A model generated the notes under the pieces. The model worked only from the letters and a program-made list of their open reading frames with translations, did not search any database and was not told the origin of the DNA. From Carposina sasakii (Eukaryota > Arthropoda > Insecta > Lepidoptera > Carposinidae), in assembly GCA_014607495.2 (NCBI GenBank), contig CP053156.1, positions 5,084,001-5,148,000 of the forward strand: a DNA stretch of 64,000 bases, given 5' to 3'. Positions 8,945-20,155 of this stretch are shown piece by piece. The position numbers and the translations under genes are program-made. The stretch's first letter is position 1, and each line of letters opens with the position of its first letter.

Positions 8945-9125
8945 CACGGCTGTGTTCCCGAAGAAATGGGGTAGCCGTAGGATCGTAAAGGAGGTCCCAC
9001 ATCCACGTTTAGTATAGCGGAAACAGATGCAAATGATTAGTGAAAAGTTTCTTGCTAAGTTATTGCTAATGCTTGAGAGAATCTCCGAGTTTTTTAATCG
9101 CCTCTTACGACATTCTGCCCTACAT
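8945..9125 (-). mobile_element. Retroposon C copy
   Basis: Antisense match: ggctgtgttcccgaagaaat, ggggtagcc, aaaggaggtcccacatccacg, tttagtatagcgg, cttgctaa, cgcctcttacgacat. It is one of the few copies retaining the 3' 'ggctgtgttccc' end. Confidence 0.7.
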
Positions 9126-9474
9126 CAACATCGGACAGGACCAATTTTAAGTTGAAAGAATATGTTATTTAGTACCGAAAAGCTTAAACAAAAGTCAGAA
9201 ATGTGCAATTAGATAGCAATCAAGCTAGATTATACCCTAATATCATAATTGGGTATTACAGACGTTAGTCAAAGGGCATTTAATTTTGACACAGAAGGCC
9301 GGTTTCAAAGACGAGCTTTGGCCGTAATTAACAATTGATTATTACGGCTTCACATGAGAGCTTTGTAATGATATTAGTTTGGCTTAATAATAAAAATGTT
9401 ATGGGGACCGTATTGAATAATATTATGAACCTATAATTAGGTGAAGTTTAATTGTAATCCTATTTATCTTAGGG

Positions 9475-9606
9475 CCGATTTTTCCAAACGTCAGATAGCC
9501 TATCAGAGGCACAAATTTGATGTTATCTCTGTTATGATCAAGTTTTAGAGAAAGACAGCATCAACTTTATTCCTCTAATAAGCTATCTGTGTTTGGAAAA
9601 ATCGGC
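9475..9606. mobile_element. GGGCCGATTTTTC foldback MITE
   Basis: Inverted termini GGGCCGATTTTTCCAAAC / GTTTGGAAAAATCGGCCC enclose about 95 bp. Flanks TTA and TCA may be a decayed 3-bp duplication of the PIF/Harbinger kind. A diverged relative with exact TTA flanks lies at 15651-15772. Confidence 0.75.
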
Positions 9607-9707
9607 CCTCAGTGAATTAATTGATTAGAAATGCATTAAAATTGTACCTACTTAATAACTTTGTGTGTACCTACTCAAGTGGATTTAGGGCTTAATATAT
9701 TAAGTAA

Positions 9708-10042
9708 CCAGTGGACGCCCGCGACTCCGTCTGCGTGGACTACAGTAAAAACAAAATGTCGAAATTATCCGGGATAAAAACATTTTCCCGGGATAAAAAG
9801 TAGCCTATATGTTAAGTGGGACCTGTCACAATATATTCCTGAAAACTGCATCAAAATAGGTTCAGCCGTTTCTGAGATTAGCATGCACAAACGCACAGAC
9901 AAACCGACAAACAGACAAAAATTATAAAAATCATTTTTGGGTACTATTCCGTTGATAAAGGTCTCCTATAATATTTTTTCTCATATATCTTACATGTACA
10001 GACAGCGATCCGTTACATTTTTATTATATGTGTAGAAGAAGA
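9708..10042 (-). mobile_element. Non-autonomous Helitron, minus strand, near full length
   Basis: The 3' end has CCAG in place of CTAG, then the GC hairpin (TCCACGCAGACGGAGTCGCG), the ttatcccggg / tatccgggat pair and gtgacaggtcccacttaac. The 5' end TCTTCTTCTACACATATAAT at 10042 is preceded by A (minus strand). Closest to the 55813-56129 copy over its whole length. Confidence 0.8.
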
Positions 10043-10248
10043 TATAAAATACTTTTCCTAAAGTTTCTTTATGAAATATAATATAACTCCGGGCTATTAT
10101 GCTGAACTAGATTGTCTTTGACGAGCACTGAATAAACTATGACAATAAATAATTGTGTGCATTCTCGGTATAACTGTATAATGTAACTTTATTTAACTAA
10201 TTTTATGTGTAGGTGCAATAAAAATAGCTTAATAAATAAATGAACATT

Positions 10249-10346
10249 CACTATGGGTGCGCCCACCACCGGGCCCTACACCCTCCACTGACCGTGACTA
10301 TGAATGTTTGAACTTCCGAATTGTAACGCCTAATACAATTTCATTT
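10249..10346 (-). mobile_element. Short SINE (family H relative) with 17-bp target duplication
   Basis: ATAAATAAATGAACATT is repeated exactly at 10232-10248 and 10347-10363. Between them, minus-strand gaaattgtattaggcgttac, aattcggaagttcaaacatt and the family H 3' end (gtcagtggagggtgtagggc, ccggtggtgggc) are joined. The 23622-23800 copy holds more of the middle. No tRNA head and no hammerhead core remain in this copy. Confidence 0.75.
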
Positions 10347-10369
10347 ATAAATAAATGAACATTAATACA

Positions 10370-11085
10370 TTGTAGAGTTACAAAGCGTAATGGAAAAAGT
10401 ATGGAATAAAATTTCCTGTATGTTTCGAATGCAGCTATGGAAGGCTTAGACTGCAATCTGCAACACTGCAATCGGGTTGCAGAAAATAAAGCTACTAAGG
10501 GACTACTAAACTTTAAAATTAAACTATTTTAACGTAAGTAGGTACTGTTTTCCACAAGAACATCGTCGCAGGTAAGGTCAATTTGTAAAATATCTGTCCT
10601 AAAAATAATTTCAGCGTCACGACTCACGACTCTCTCTATCCATCTTATGCCTCTGTTTTAGTGATTAATGAAGACCATTAATTACCTACTCCTTCAAAAT
10701 TATCTTTATCGGTAAGTACCAAGAAAGATTCATTTGGGAATATTGCTGAAAATTGCTTCTATTATACTTTTTTATTTGATGATGAAGCAAAGACGTAAAA
10801 TTGATTTTTCTATTTCATAGTAAAGCTATTTCTTTTAATGAATGCTGAACTGCCACATACAGCGTAAAAGGTTTTCTGTAGTAAATAAATTAAATTGAAA
10901 ATGGTTCGAAAAATAGATATCTATTGTAAAAATAATCTAACTTGCCTATTCAATGTTTCTAGACGTACGTAATAAATTAAGATTGAGAACATATGAAATA
11001 TTTTACTTAAAAAGCTATTTCGCTTAACATATCCACAAATTCACATCTTTTTCTAGGTATCAGAAATTAATTCCATTATTATTTA
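10370..11085. other. AT-rich stretch, nothing recognised
   Basis: No open frame of substance, no second-copy repeat and no RNA gene recognised. Confidence 0.4.
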
Positions 11086-11091
11086 TTTCAT

Positions 11092-11340
11092 CATCTGCCT
11101 ATTGCAGTCCACTGCTGGACGTAGGCCTCCCCCAGAGCACGCCACAACACTGCCATGGGGGGTATTTGCTCATAGTCACCACGCTGGGCAGGCGGGTTGG
11201 TGACCGCAGTTTGTATTTTTGGACTATGTTGTCAACACGGGAGGCGCTGCTGTCCACCTCCCGGAAACCCTTAATCGCCTCGTACGATACCCACGGGCAG
11301 ACATGGGGTGGAACGAATTCTACTCTGCCGGCACCATGCG
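11092..11340 (-). mobile_element. Retroposon B copy
   Basis: Antisense copy running from cctattgcagtccactgctg through gcaggcgggttggtgaccgc and ggaggcgctgctgtccacct to gaattctactctgccggcac. Nearly the complete family B unit; the 84-codon frame inside is a by-product. Confidence 0.75.
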
Positions 11341-11703
11341 GCCAATTATTTATTTATATTGACTTAATACATACAGTGTATGATACATTTTTGTATTCAA
11401 CTGCATATAAACCTGTATAGGTTGTCATCTTGGAACCTAAATTATATTTTATGACAATGAGTCAAAATAACATAATTATGACCAATGACCATAGTTTATG
11501 TCTTCCCGGTGTTATTATGACTATTGAATCAAACAAATAGCATAATCATCATAAATATCAATTTAGTTAACTATACGTTTGTAGATCTGGAGAAAATTGT
11601 AAGTGGGTTTTGTTAGACAATGTTTCAAAATTAAGGTCGGTGAGTGTACTCGGACTATGACTGTGAGATACTTCTTTAACCGTCACTTTAAATTTATCTC
11701 GGA

Positions 11704-11830
11704 CTAGTGGACGCCCGCGACTCCGTCCGGGTGGACTACAGAAAAAAAAATGTCGAAATTATCCGGGATAAAAACATTTTCCCGGGATAACAAGTAGCCT
11801 ATATGTTAAGTGGGACCTGCCACAATATAT
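11704..11830 (-). mobile_element. Helitron 3' end fragment
   Basis: CTAG at 11704-11707, followed by the GC hairpin region and the ttatcccgg...tccgggat pair, matches the Helitrons at 8637, 9708 and 55813. The copy stops near 11830, so the 5' TC end is missing. Confidence 0.75.
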
Positions 11831-12155
11831 AATAATGTGTAGGTACAGGCACCAACCAAAACTGTTAAAGTAAAATGACCATGCCCCTTATAAGTAAACT
11901 CAATATCTTTTATATCCCTGCGAGAAGCGTAAAGAGAAAAGTTTGAAAGAGATAAAATTGTTCTCACTTATATGCGGTGAATTGTTTATACCTGTGATGT
12001 GGCCTAGATGGGAAAAGTTTACGCATTACAGGACCTGTGTTTATCGTCTCGTACGTAAAGGTAGAATTTATGTGCAAAAATGTTACTGCTTTATATTGTG
12101 AAAATATAATGAGGTATATCGTAAGCGCGAGCATAACTTTAAAAAGATTTGTATA

Positions 12156-12541
12156 CAGGGTGATTTTTGGTCGTCAACATTCCCAAAAACTATGGAATCT
12201 ACTCATCATCACGATAATTTTTCTCCATGGAAGAATACCTGGGAAGTGTCTGGTTCCCAAGATATTAGGGTCCAAAGTTGAGTAAATAGATTGCGTTTTT
12301 CTGCATAAATGCACATAGTCGCGCGTAGCAAGATTTTTTCACAAGAAATAATTAATATCTGTCTATGAAAAAACTAGCATAAACACTGGACACTATAAAA
12401 TTCGGCCGATCAAGTAATTATTTTTTTTTTTCAAAAAAACTTACATAATTTCCCAGATTTTTTTTGGTATAAACTTACTTTACTTGATATACCTATAGAG
12501 TACGTACCCTTTGTTAAGGGTGGCAACGAAAAAACACTCTG
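12156..12541. mobile_element. CAGGGTGATTTTTGG foldback family, copy 1 (386 bp)
   Basis: Flanked by TA at 12154-12155 and 12542-12543. Left end CAGGGTGATTTTTGGTCG and inverted right end CAGAGTGTTTTTTCGTTG are similar. The interior (tgcataaatgcacatag, aacactggacactataaa, gttaagggtggcaacga) recurs at 13494-13871 (inverted) and 36504-36778. TA flanks suggest a Tc1/mariner-type source. No transposase. Confidence 0.8.
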
Positions 12542-12604
12542 TATAGGCAAATCGAGAGATATAAAAGTTAAAAATTATTCATTATCACTTATCAATTATT
12601 TACT

Positions 12605-12745
12605 TTTTTCTTTTTTATTTTCTACTTTTTTGGTTTGCTGGAAGAAATCTCTTGAAGCGATAAGCACGTCACATTGTACATTTCTCCTGTATCTATAACT
12701 AAATTTATGTCATATTTTTCCATTTGTGTACAATAAAAAATAAGA
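12605..12745 (+). mobile_element. LINE 3' end (family G), sense copy
   Basis: ttgctggaagaaatctcttg, gcgataagcacg, ttgtaca and tgtgtacaataaaa occur in the family G order, ending in an A-rich tail. The minus-strand frame at 12705-12986 crosses it and is not taken as a gene. Confidence 0.55.
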
Positions 12746-12749
12746 ATAC

Positions 12750-13415
12750 GAGTATCATTAAACTAAGTGAACATGTTTTTTTGAAATACTTAGTAGTGTC
12801 ATGCATGATAGATCCACGAAAACTCATAGATCCGTAACTGATATAAATAAATACAATAATAACGCAGAAGCAAGAGGTTTTAAAAATATATCCTGTTTCG
12901 TATAAATAGCTACCAACTATATACAAACACGAGTACCAGCTAAGTCGTATTATTTCTACCCGAGGGCATGTTGTTACAATAGCCAATAAGTGCAGGAGTG
13001 GTACTCTGCCCCTAAAACAACAGATTTGGGTTTTATTTCCTTTCAGATTGAAAATAGCTAAGTATTAAATGGTTTTAATAGTTTATGTGATGTGGCCGTG
13101 CTTTTAATAATTTGGAATCTATTTGAGGCATATTAACATTGCAGGCTCTACGAAATTATTACTTTTAAAGTTAAATCCTCTTATTAAGTTTTATTTTATC
13201 TGTAGTGTAGTTCTTACAAATGCTGCTTGCGTAGGATGTTTTCGACATCAAGAGAAACAGTGATAGATAGGTGACTGAGGTAGTAAAGAAATACATAATA
13301 ATATTGATGCAATAATACACGGAATGATATTATGTAAACGTATAATAATTATATTTAAAATTGGCACGTTAAATATTTGATTGAATAAATAGGAACTTAG
13401 CAAATTGTTTTTTTA
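12750..13415. other. Unassigned AT-rich stretch
   Basis: No gene, RNA or repeat recognised between the family G end and the composite foldback at 13420. Confidence 0.4.
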
Positions 13416-13419
13416 TATA

Positions 13420-13871
13420 CAGGATGATTTTTGGTCGTCAACGTTCCCGAAAACTACGGAATCTCCTCATCATCACGATCATTTTTCTGTATACAGGTGT
13501 TTTTTTGTGGCCACCTTTAACGAAGGGTACGTATTCAATACCTACATGAAATAAAGTAAATTTATGCCAAAAAAATGCTGGGATTTTTTTTTTTTTTTTT
13601 AATTTTAAATTCCTTGATCGTGCGATATTTATAGTGTCTAGTGTTTATGTTAGTTTTTTTATAGACAGATATTAATTATTTTTCGTGAAAAAATCCTGCT
13701 ACGCGCGTCTATGTGCATTTATGCAGAAAAACGCATTCTATTTACTCAACTTTGGACCCTAATATTTTGGAAACCAGACACTTCCCAGGTATGCTTCCAT
13801 AGAGAAAAATGATCGTGATGATGAGGAGATTCCGTAGTTTTCGGGAACGTTGACGACCAAAAATCATTCTG
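13420..13871. mobile_element. Composite foldback: 69-bp end plus inverted full copy
   Basis: A 69-bp left end (CAGGATGATTTTTGGTCG...atttttctg, 13420-13488) is followed, after TATA, by a complete minus-oriented copy of the 12156 family (13494-13871). The first and last 69 bp are therefore near-perfect inverted repeats (gaaaactacggaatctcctc / gaggagattccgtagttttc). Either an older fragment was hit by a second copy, or end duplication created a longer element. Confidence 0.75.
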
Positions 13872-13879
13872 TATATATT

Positions 13880-14470
13880 AAATAGATTTATTTGTTTTAG
13901 TTCATCAATTTTAATTATACTGGCATTGATGCGGATTTAAATATAGATATTATTTTAGGAAATAATTAGTTATGCCTTAGAGTTTGATACCTACTCCATA
14001 TTTTGCAAAATATTTCTTCATAAACCTACACAAGCCTAATAACTTAGGTAAATAAGCATTCTATTTCTGATAAAAATACAACCTCTTTTAATCAATCAAA
14101 ACTTTTTCAAACCTATCCTTTTAAGAATTCCAAAAAATTAATTAATATTATCGAGAAGCGAATTTTAATTAAAATAAAAGTGATTACATAGAACACAGAT
14201 TTGCAGCGTCGCATCACGGATGCCTTCAAAGTGGAAATTTTTAATGAATCCCGGATTAAGCTGGCCCGAGTTTAGCCTCTAGTTTACTGAGCATAGTGAA
14301 AACGGCCCGTCATTATAATCTTGTCGAAGAAAAGTATCTGTTAATTTGTTAAAAGTTCCTTTGTGATTGAGATGTAGATAAACATAATAGCTTTTGTTAT
14401 CTGGTCCGTGCATTATTGATTCTACTGATTTAATTTTGTGTTTTAATCTTGGTATAGTCGGCTTATCAAT
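13880..14470. other. Unassigned AT-rich stretch
   Basis: Nothing recognised beyond AT-rich sequence. Confidence 0.4.
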
Positions 14471-14478
14471 GATATATA

Positions 14479-14823
14479 CAGAGTTAATTTAAAAACATCA
14501 ATAACCTCGTAGGACTAGGTAGCTACCATCATAAACAACAACATTTGTTTTACGAGTTTTGATAATTTTACTTGCATACAAAAATAAATATCAATTTAAT
14601 ATTACTTCTGAATGTTCTTAAGTCTGTACATAACACAGGTGAGCGCGCGATCGCGTGCCTCTACCTTCTACGAATGGAACATAGACTTACAAATGTCACG
14701 ACATTATAATAAAAGCTTAGAAAATCATTTTTAATTAATGTATCAATACATGAAAAAATGTTGTTGTTTATAATGGTAGCTACCTAGTCTTGCGAGGTTA
14801 TTGATGTTTTAAAATTAACCCTG
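14479..14823. mobile_element. Long-TIR foldback element, 345 bp
   Basis: Terminal inverted repeats of about 70 bp start CAGAGTTAATTTAAAAACAT and CAGGGTTAATTTTAAAACAT, continuing with aataacctcg, tagctaccat and acaacaacat on both arms. TA flanks at 14477-14478 and 14824-14825 indicate a TA target. No coding frame. Confidence 0.85.
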
Positions 14824-14829
14824 TATAGT

Positions 14830-15265
14830 TAAGTCCGAAGTTGGAACTATAACCAAATACTTTAATGAAAAACCAGGTTACTTTAAAAAAACAATAAACA
14901 AATTAATATCGATTGTACCCACTATTATCCGAATAAATTTGTTCAGCCAAGAAGCCTAGCCCATATCTAGCTCACATCTGACCCGTGCCATATCGACTGT
15001 TTCTGACGTATCATTAATCTTATATAGATTTCCACATTTTGTTGAAATTGGCTTCGAAAGTTTCTATATAGATTCAACTATATTTTTTGGTTTTTAGTTC
15101 CTATTATAATGTTATGATGAAATTGTTCTACGGATCCAGCATCTCTACGGTCCATAGAGCAAGAAAGAAAGAAAAGAATTTGTTTTATGCCATACAATAA
15201 GTAAACATACGTTACAATAAAGTTAAATAAAAACAATTAACAATGACGAAACATTGGCCACAACT
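14830..15265. other. Unassigned stretch
   Basis: No gene or repeat recognised. Confidence 0.4.
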
Positions 15266-15267
15266 AA

Positions 15268-15450
15268 GTGCAAACATTGATATGATGAATATCGATGTTT
15301 GTTTCCGAGTCATGGATGTTTCTATACTTATCTATGTATTTATATACCGTTGCTTAGTACCCACGACACAAGACCTTAGGGATCTTAGTGTGGGACTAGG
15401 TTAATGTGTTGTGTAGTGTGTGAATATTTATTACTTATTATTATTAGTAT
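15268..15450 (+). mobile_element. SINE A copy lacking the tRNA head
   Basis: Starts at gtgcaaacattgatatgatg and continues through the body to gtgttgtgtagtgtgtgaat and an AT tail. 5' truncation at the head/body junction. Confidence 0.8.
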
Positions 15451-15650
15451 AATGCTACAGCAAAAGTGAATGTAAACGTATCGAAATTGACGTTCGTTTT
15501 CGCTACATATATTTCAATAGCGGTAAGACTGCCATATAATCGCTTACTACTCGTATTGGTGGAAATGTTATTATGACCAACTTCCATTGATTCTATCGAG
15601 TGATGTTTTTTTGTTTAAGTAAACTTTTGTCTTCTACATCTTCATTTAGG

Positions 15651-15772
15651 GCTAATATTTCTAATTATCAGATAAGTTTATTTGAAGGATAAAGTCTCTA
15701 TCTTGATCAAAAGACAGCTTAAAATTCGTTAGTTAGCAACTAAGTATTTGCCAATTGAAAAATTCACCCTTA
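15651..15772. mobile_element. GGGC...CCC foldback MITE with TTA target duplication
   Basis: Left end GGGCTAATATTTCTAATTAT, right end inverted GGGTGAATTTTTCAATTGGC, with TTA directly outside both ends. A decayed relative of 9475-9606. The 3-bp duplication points to PIF/Harbinger. Confidence 0.6.
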
Positions 15773-16009
15773 ATTGAATAATCATTAAATTAGCCGTGGA
15801 ACTATGGACCTCAATACTAACCACATTTTAAAAGCGGTTAAGTCAAACTTCGCACTTTTGAGACATTTCCTGAAATGCACTCCAGTTTTCTTCCTATTTA
15901 GTTTCAGGAACTTAACTTTGCTCTGAGTGCGCTTTCTTTTTATTTTCTGCAGTTGACATGTCGCGCGCGTTTTAAGACAAATTCTTCAGCAATTTTTAAT
16001 GTTTAATAC

Positions 16010-16211
16010 GAGTGAATGCCCGCGACTTCGTCCAAACAAATTGTCGATATTATCCGGGATAAAAATATTCCCGGGATAAAAAGTAGCCTATGTGTTAATA
16101 CAGGGTGTCAGCTAACCACATACGTACTATTTTTTATTAAAGTCGCTCCAGCGTTTTTACGTGAAAGAGTAACAAACATCCATCCATACTCACAAACTTT
16201 CGCATTTATAA
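16010..16211 (-). mobile_element. Helitron-like copy, older subfamily
   Basis: Left end gtgaatgcccgcgacttcgtcc is a Helitron 3' terminus with a decayed CTAG (cgag), followed by the ttatcccgg...tccgggat pair. The 5' end, on minus, is TCCTACTAATATTATAAATG preceded by A, the same start as the 49071 copy. The interior differs from 55813. Confidence 0.65.
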
Positions 16212-16244
16212 TATTAGTAGGATTTGTCAAACCTGAAAAAAAAA

Positions 16245-16338
16245 TACAAACTACCAACCCGCCTGCCCACGTGGTGACTATGGGCAAATACTCAGTCCGT
16301 GCCCTGGGGGAGGCCTACGTCCAGCAGTGGACTAACAA
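16245..16338 (+). mobile_element. Retroposon B fragment
   Basis: accaacccgcctgcccacgt, ggtgactatgggcaaatac, gtgccctgggggaggcctac and gtccagcagtggact match family B. Truncated at both ends and joined directly to the Helitron-like copy. Confidence 0.7.
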
Positions 16339-16339
16339 C

Positions 16340-16815
16340 AAACCTGAAAAAAAAATGAAAACCTGGCTCACCTCCCTTTGAATAACAACGAAATTTGGGG
16401 TTGCCACCTTCCATCAAATGCACCTGATTGTTTGGAAATTAATTTGAAGCACGTCCACGCCAGGCGCGCGCTCCCCTAAAATACAGATTTACCTCAGTTT
16501 GGGGGAAATACCGATTTTACGGCATTTTAGGTAAAAATATATCGTGGATGAGTGATTATTTTTGTTGATTTATTAACAATATTCCGGGGCTTTAAAGCTT
16601 AGATTTATTAATTAAATATTTCTGCTTAATAATTTTTTAGGGTTTTCAGAAACACTATCTGCCCTTAATAGGGTCGACACAATATGATTTATTTTTATAG
16701 TCATATTGCCAAAGGTTTGGCGCAACAACAAATCTTCGGTTGGCTGGCTATCTAATGTCCACTCTCCTCGGATATAGCAAATTTTAGAATATTTAAATCT
16801 GTTTACATATAAAAT
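16340..16815. other. Unassigned stretch
   Basis: No gene seen; mixed composition, with a GC patch gtccacgccaggcgcgcgct near 16450 that has no second copy here. Confidence 0.35.
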
Positions 16816-16821
16816 AAATTT

Positions 16822-16925
16822 AGTGAACCAGGCCCGTGACTGGGATCGAACTTCAACTGGAAGTACTACGAGTACGCCTTTCGACTGGAAGGCGTACGTC
16901 TTAATCATTGGGCTTTCACCGCTTT
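16822..16925 (-). mobile_element. tRNA-derived SINE E, head only, with internal duplication
   Basis: Minus strand reads a tRNA-like head (box A region GCGGTGAAAGCCCAATGATT, box B GTTCGATCCCAG) ending cacgggcctg. Compared with the copies at 57516 and 54795 the anticodon region contains an extra block in which ggcgtac / aaggcgtac is repeated. Not a tRNA gene. Confidence 0.65.
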
Positions 16926-16929
16926 ATCA

Positions 16930-17510
16930 GTCTTGGGAATGGATTCGTTAAATTGTTCAATAAGCCAACAATCTAAATATTATAATTCATAATTAAGCAG
17001 GTACTTACTTTAAAAAAAATACAATTTCTTATTTTGACCATGGCTATACATAAAATAATACGTTTATACACACTTATCATCTCTCTATTATCTAGTTGGA
17101 TAACGAGTGTCCTTTAAAAGTGAAAAATCGGTCCTAACCTCTTTCCAACCTACCCTCCTCGTTAGCTCCTTGAGTCGGAAACATTTCCAAGACCTGTTAT
17201 TTCGCTTGACCGCTCCACCAAGGACCCCACACACCATGGACAGACAAGTGTACACTATAAGCCTCGAGGGTTAAGTTCAAAACGCAAATTTCATGCTATC
17301 CGATTTCTTGGTAGGATGTTATAATTTTGTATCGCTATTATTTGGGAGTTTGGATTGAATATGTTGGCAGGTATTTTTGTGAACTTCAAGGATATTGAAA
17401 TATTGATTTCATTACCTTCGCGTATTTATGATATGGATTGATGATTAGCTGTGCAGTACATCTTAGGGTGCTCGCCCACGTCCGAGAAGTGATATTTTAC
17501 AAAAGGAACG
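16930..17510. other. Unassigned stretch
   Basis: AT-rich sequence; nothing recognised. Confidence 0.4.
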
Positions 17511-17569
17511 AATTACGACCAATTTCTTTGAATTTTCTTGTTTACCAAAAATCTATGATAGACGACAAG

Positions 17570-17940
17570 GATAGGGAAAGATATGCTTCGATGGTTTGGA
17601 TATGAGGAAAGGATGGATGGAAAATGATTAATGACGAACAGATAGATATATATGGTGCAGAAATTGTGAATAATGTATGCAATTGTTGAATGGCTGGGAT
17701 ATGAGGTGGATGCTCTGAATGGCAAGTCTGGGAGAGGTTGCTCTAGTCGAATCTACATAGACCAAATTTAGGATGTGCTAAAAATGGGCTAGTCAAAAGC
17801 ACCCGAAATCGGCGAGCATGTATGAAGAATTTAATGAATGCGGATGAGGCGAAAGAGGTTTTGGAATATATTAAATGGAGATCTGTAGTCTCTGCCTACC
17901 CCTATAGGACATAGGTATGAGGTTATGTATGTATGTAGGT
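17570..17940 (+). pseudogene. LINE ORF2 C-terminal remnant
   Basis: The start MLRWFGYEERMDGKL and, after several frame changes, VKSTRNRRACMKNLMNADEA and KWRSVVSAYP are typical of the C-terminal end of non-LTR retrotransposon polyproteins and match the remnant at 3400-3640. The 3' end, ctctgcctacccctatagg...gaggttatgtatgtatgta, is shared with family F. Multiple stops make it a relic. Confidence 0.65.
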
Positions 17941-17944
17941 GCAA

Positions 17945-18935
17945 TAGAACAATAGACGAATCACACCGTTTGTGTTGTCCTCACTCCACCGCTAATAAAT
18001 GAGAAGCAAACCCTGATGCAACCCTAATATAGTGAAGTGTAGTAAAATGCAAAATCTAATTTAAAATACATAGAAATATCATCAAATACCTGCATTTACT
18101 AAACAAAAATGTACAAAATGGTGGAAAAGATTTACTCAATGCAGCATCAGGAAGCATTTTCAGCACCTCCTGCTGGGAAGGCTAATGATGCGACGGTTTC
18201 AGACCCCTGACCCCTGGTAATCTACTTTATCCCGGTAATATTTCAATTAATTTCAGAGTTTTGGCGTGAAGCAGTAACAGATAAAAAAAATAAACAAACT
18301 TTCGTATTCATAGTATTAGTTGAGACTAGAGAGATTTTATCCGATAGGTAGAGCGCATGTTATCAAATTAATTCTTTAAACGATATGGCGTTAATTGTTC
18401 TATGTATTTATATTTGCCGAGTTTTCACAAAATAATTTAAACACTGTTTAAGCTAATCATCGTCTTAATTTCACAGATAGTCGATGTTATGTATGAAACT
18501 GTTTCAATTAATAGTAACATAATTTAAATAAAATTGCTTTTAATCGACTAGAAAGGAACGAGTTCTTAATGTAACTCGAATAGGTAGGTACTTGATATAT
18601 TTACACACGAGGAACTACACCAATTGTGTAGCTATTTAAAGCCGGAAGCTGCCTATATCTGGGGTCATGAATCATGATGTGACGAATTGAATCGAATTTA
18701 CTATATTACTTACGTTCAAATCACGAAAATTTTAGATATTCGAACATCTAGTTTATGATTTCAATCTGTAACATTTTAATATCCATCTGTCTTCAATCTG
18801 ATACATCCTGTAGAGTAGCTGTAAAAAAAAAATTAAGCTAGGTGTTACTTGATTATGAATAAATTTTGAATGATAATAAGTACAAAAATAACATAGCCAA
18901 TAGGTAGGTAATATAATTTATATATACACACTTCA
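17945..18935. other. Mostly unassigned; weak Helitron relic
   Basis: At 18235-18325 tcccggtaatatttc, gttttggcgtgaagcagtaa and aaactttcgtattcatagta resemble the 5' half of the 16010 Helitron-like copy. No gene recognised elsewhere. Confidence 0.4.
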
Positions 18936-18941
18936 CATGTC

Positions 18942-18980
18942 AGCCTATTGCAGTCCATTGCTGGACGTAGGCCTCCCCCA
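18942..18980 (-). mobile_element. Retroposon B 3'-end fragment
   Basis: cagcctattgcagtccattg and ctggacgtaggcctccccc, the terminal 39 bp of family B, antisense. Confidence 0.7.
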
Positions 18981-19549
18981 ATATTTATATACTTTTACAA
19001 AAAGCTTCGTTTTCCTAGGGTAGCGGTTCCGTAACATAGCGGCCCTGAAGTACGAGTACGAGTACTAACGAACTCTCTATTGAGTCATCAGAATAATTCT
19101 GCTAATTCATTTCCCTCCAAAACTTAAACATGGAAAATGCAGCGTTCCAAATGCAAATTCCCCGCTGGAGATAACGTCTTTTAAACTCGTGATTTACGCG
19201 GGAAAACTCGCGAATAGTCCATTCAAAAGCATTTAAACAACTATAGAAGTGTTGTAAAATGTCTATAGACGTTTTGCGACGATGAGAGATGAGTACCTAA
19301 GTAATAGAAGTTCCATTGTAAGTATATGACAACGCTTTTAATTTATGTTATTCGCATATAATTTTACATTAATATATTATTTGCAAAAAAGACGTTACTT
19401 TCGACCAGTTGCTCTACCTACTACAAAGACTTTTTGATTAAGAATTTAAAATTTTATATAAAAACAATGAAGATTCTGTCCATAAGTATTTGCTCTCATT
19501 TTCTAGGTACTATTAGGTATAATCTAAATATAAATATACATATACACAT

Positions 19550-19765
19550 GGCTGCGTTCCCAAAATGGGGTAGGTAGGTAGAACAGCAGGATGCCGAAGG
19601 AGATCCTTACAGCTACGTTTAGCATAACGGAGCCAGAGGTTAATGATCAGAGACAAGTTGCTAGCTAATCGCCCGAGAGGAAATCCCTGAGTCTTCGTCC
19701 ACTCTTACGACATGCACGGAAGGAGATACAGCCTATGTATTCTAGTGAAGCCACGCATCAGCAAA
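19550..19765 (-). mobile_element. Retroposon C copy
   Basis: Antisense family C with most blocks present: ggctgcgttcccaaaatggg, aggagatcc, cagctacgtttagcataacgg, caagttgctagctaatcgcc, acgacatgcacggaaggaga, attctagtgaagccacgcat. Confidence 0.75.
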
Positions 19766-20155
19766 TTTATATACCTACTTGTTGCTGAACAAATGTAGAA
19801 TACGAAGACACGGATAATGTAATTATTACGGTACCTTAGATAACATGTAGGGCAGAGACGTGTCATATCCGGGATCAGCATGAGCCATCTCTGGTTAGAT
19901 CAGCTTTGATCTCGGATTATCTGGATAGAATCTGATACCCACTGTTCATTACGCAAGGAAATTTTTACGCCCTATTTTGTTAGTGACCTGTTTTCATGCT
20001 ATTATGGTTAAAAAAGGTCTTCTAAGTTATTTAACCTCCTTTTATCAAAAGCCTTGGAGACTATTTGGCGAATAGAGTATCACTTTTCGACAAGTTTGTA
20101 AAGTATTAAATTTCAGAAAGTTTTATTTTTAATCGTTTGTGAATATTTTTTAAAC

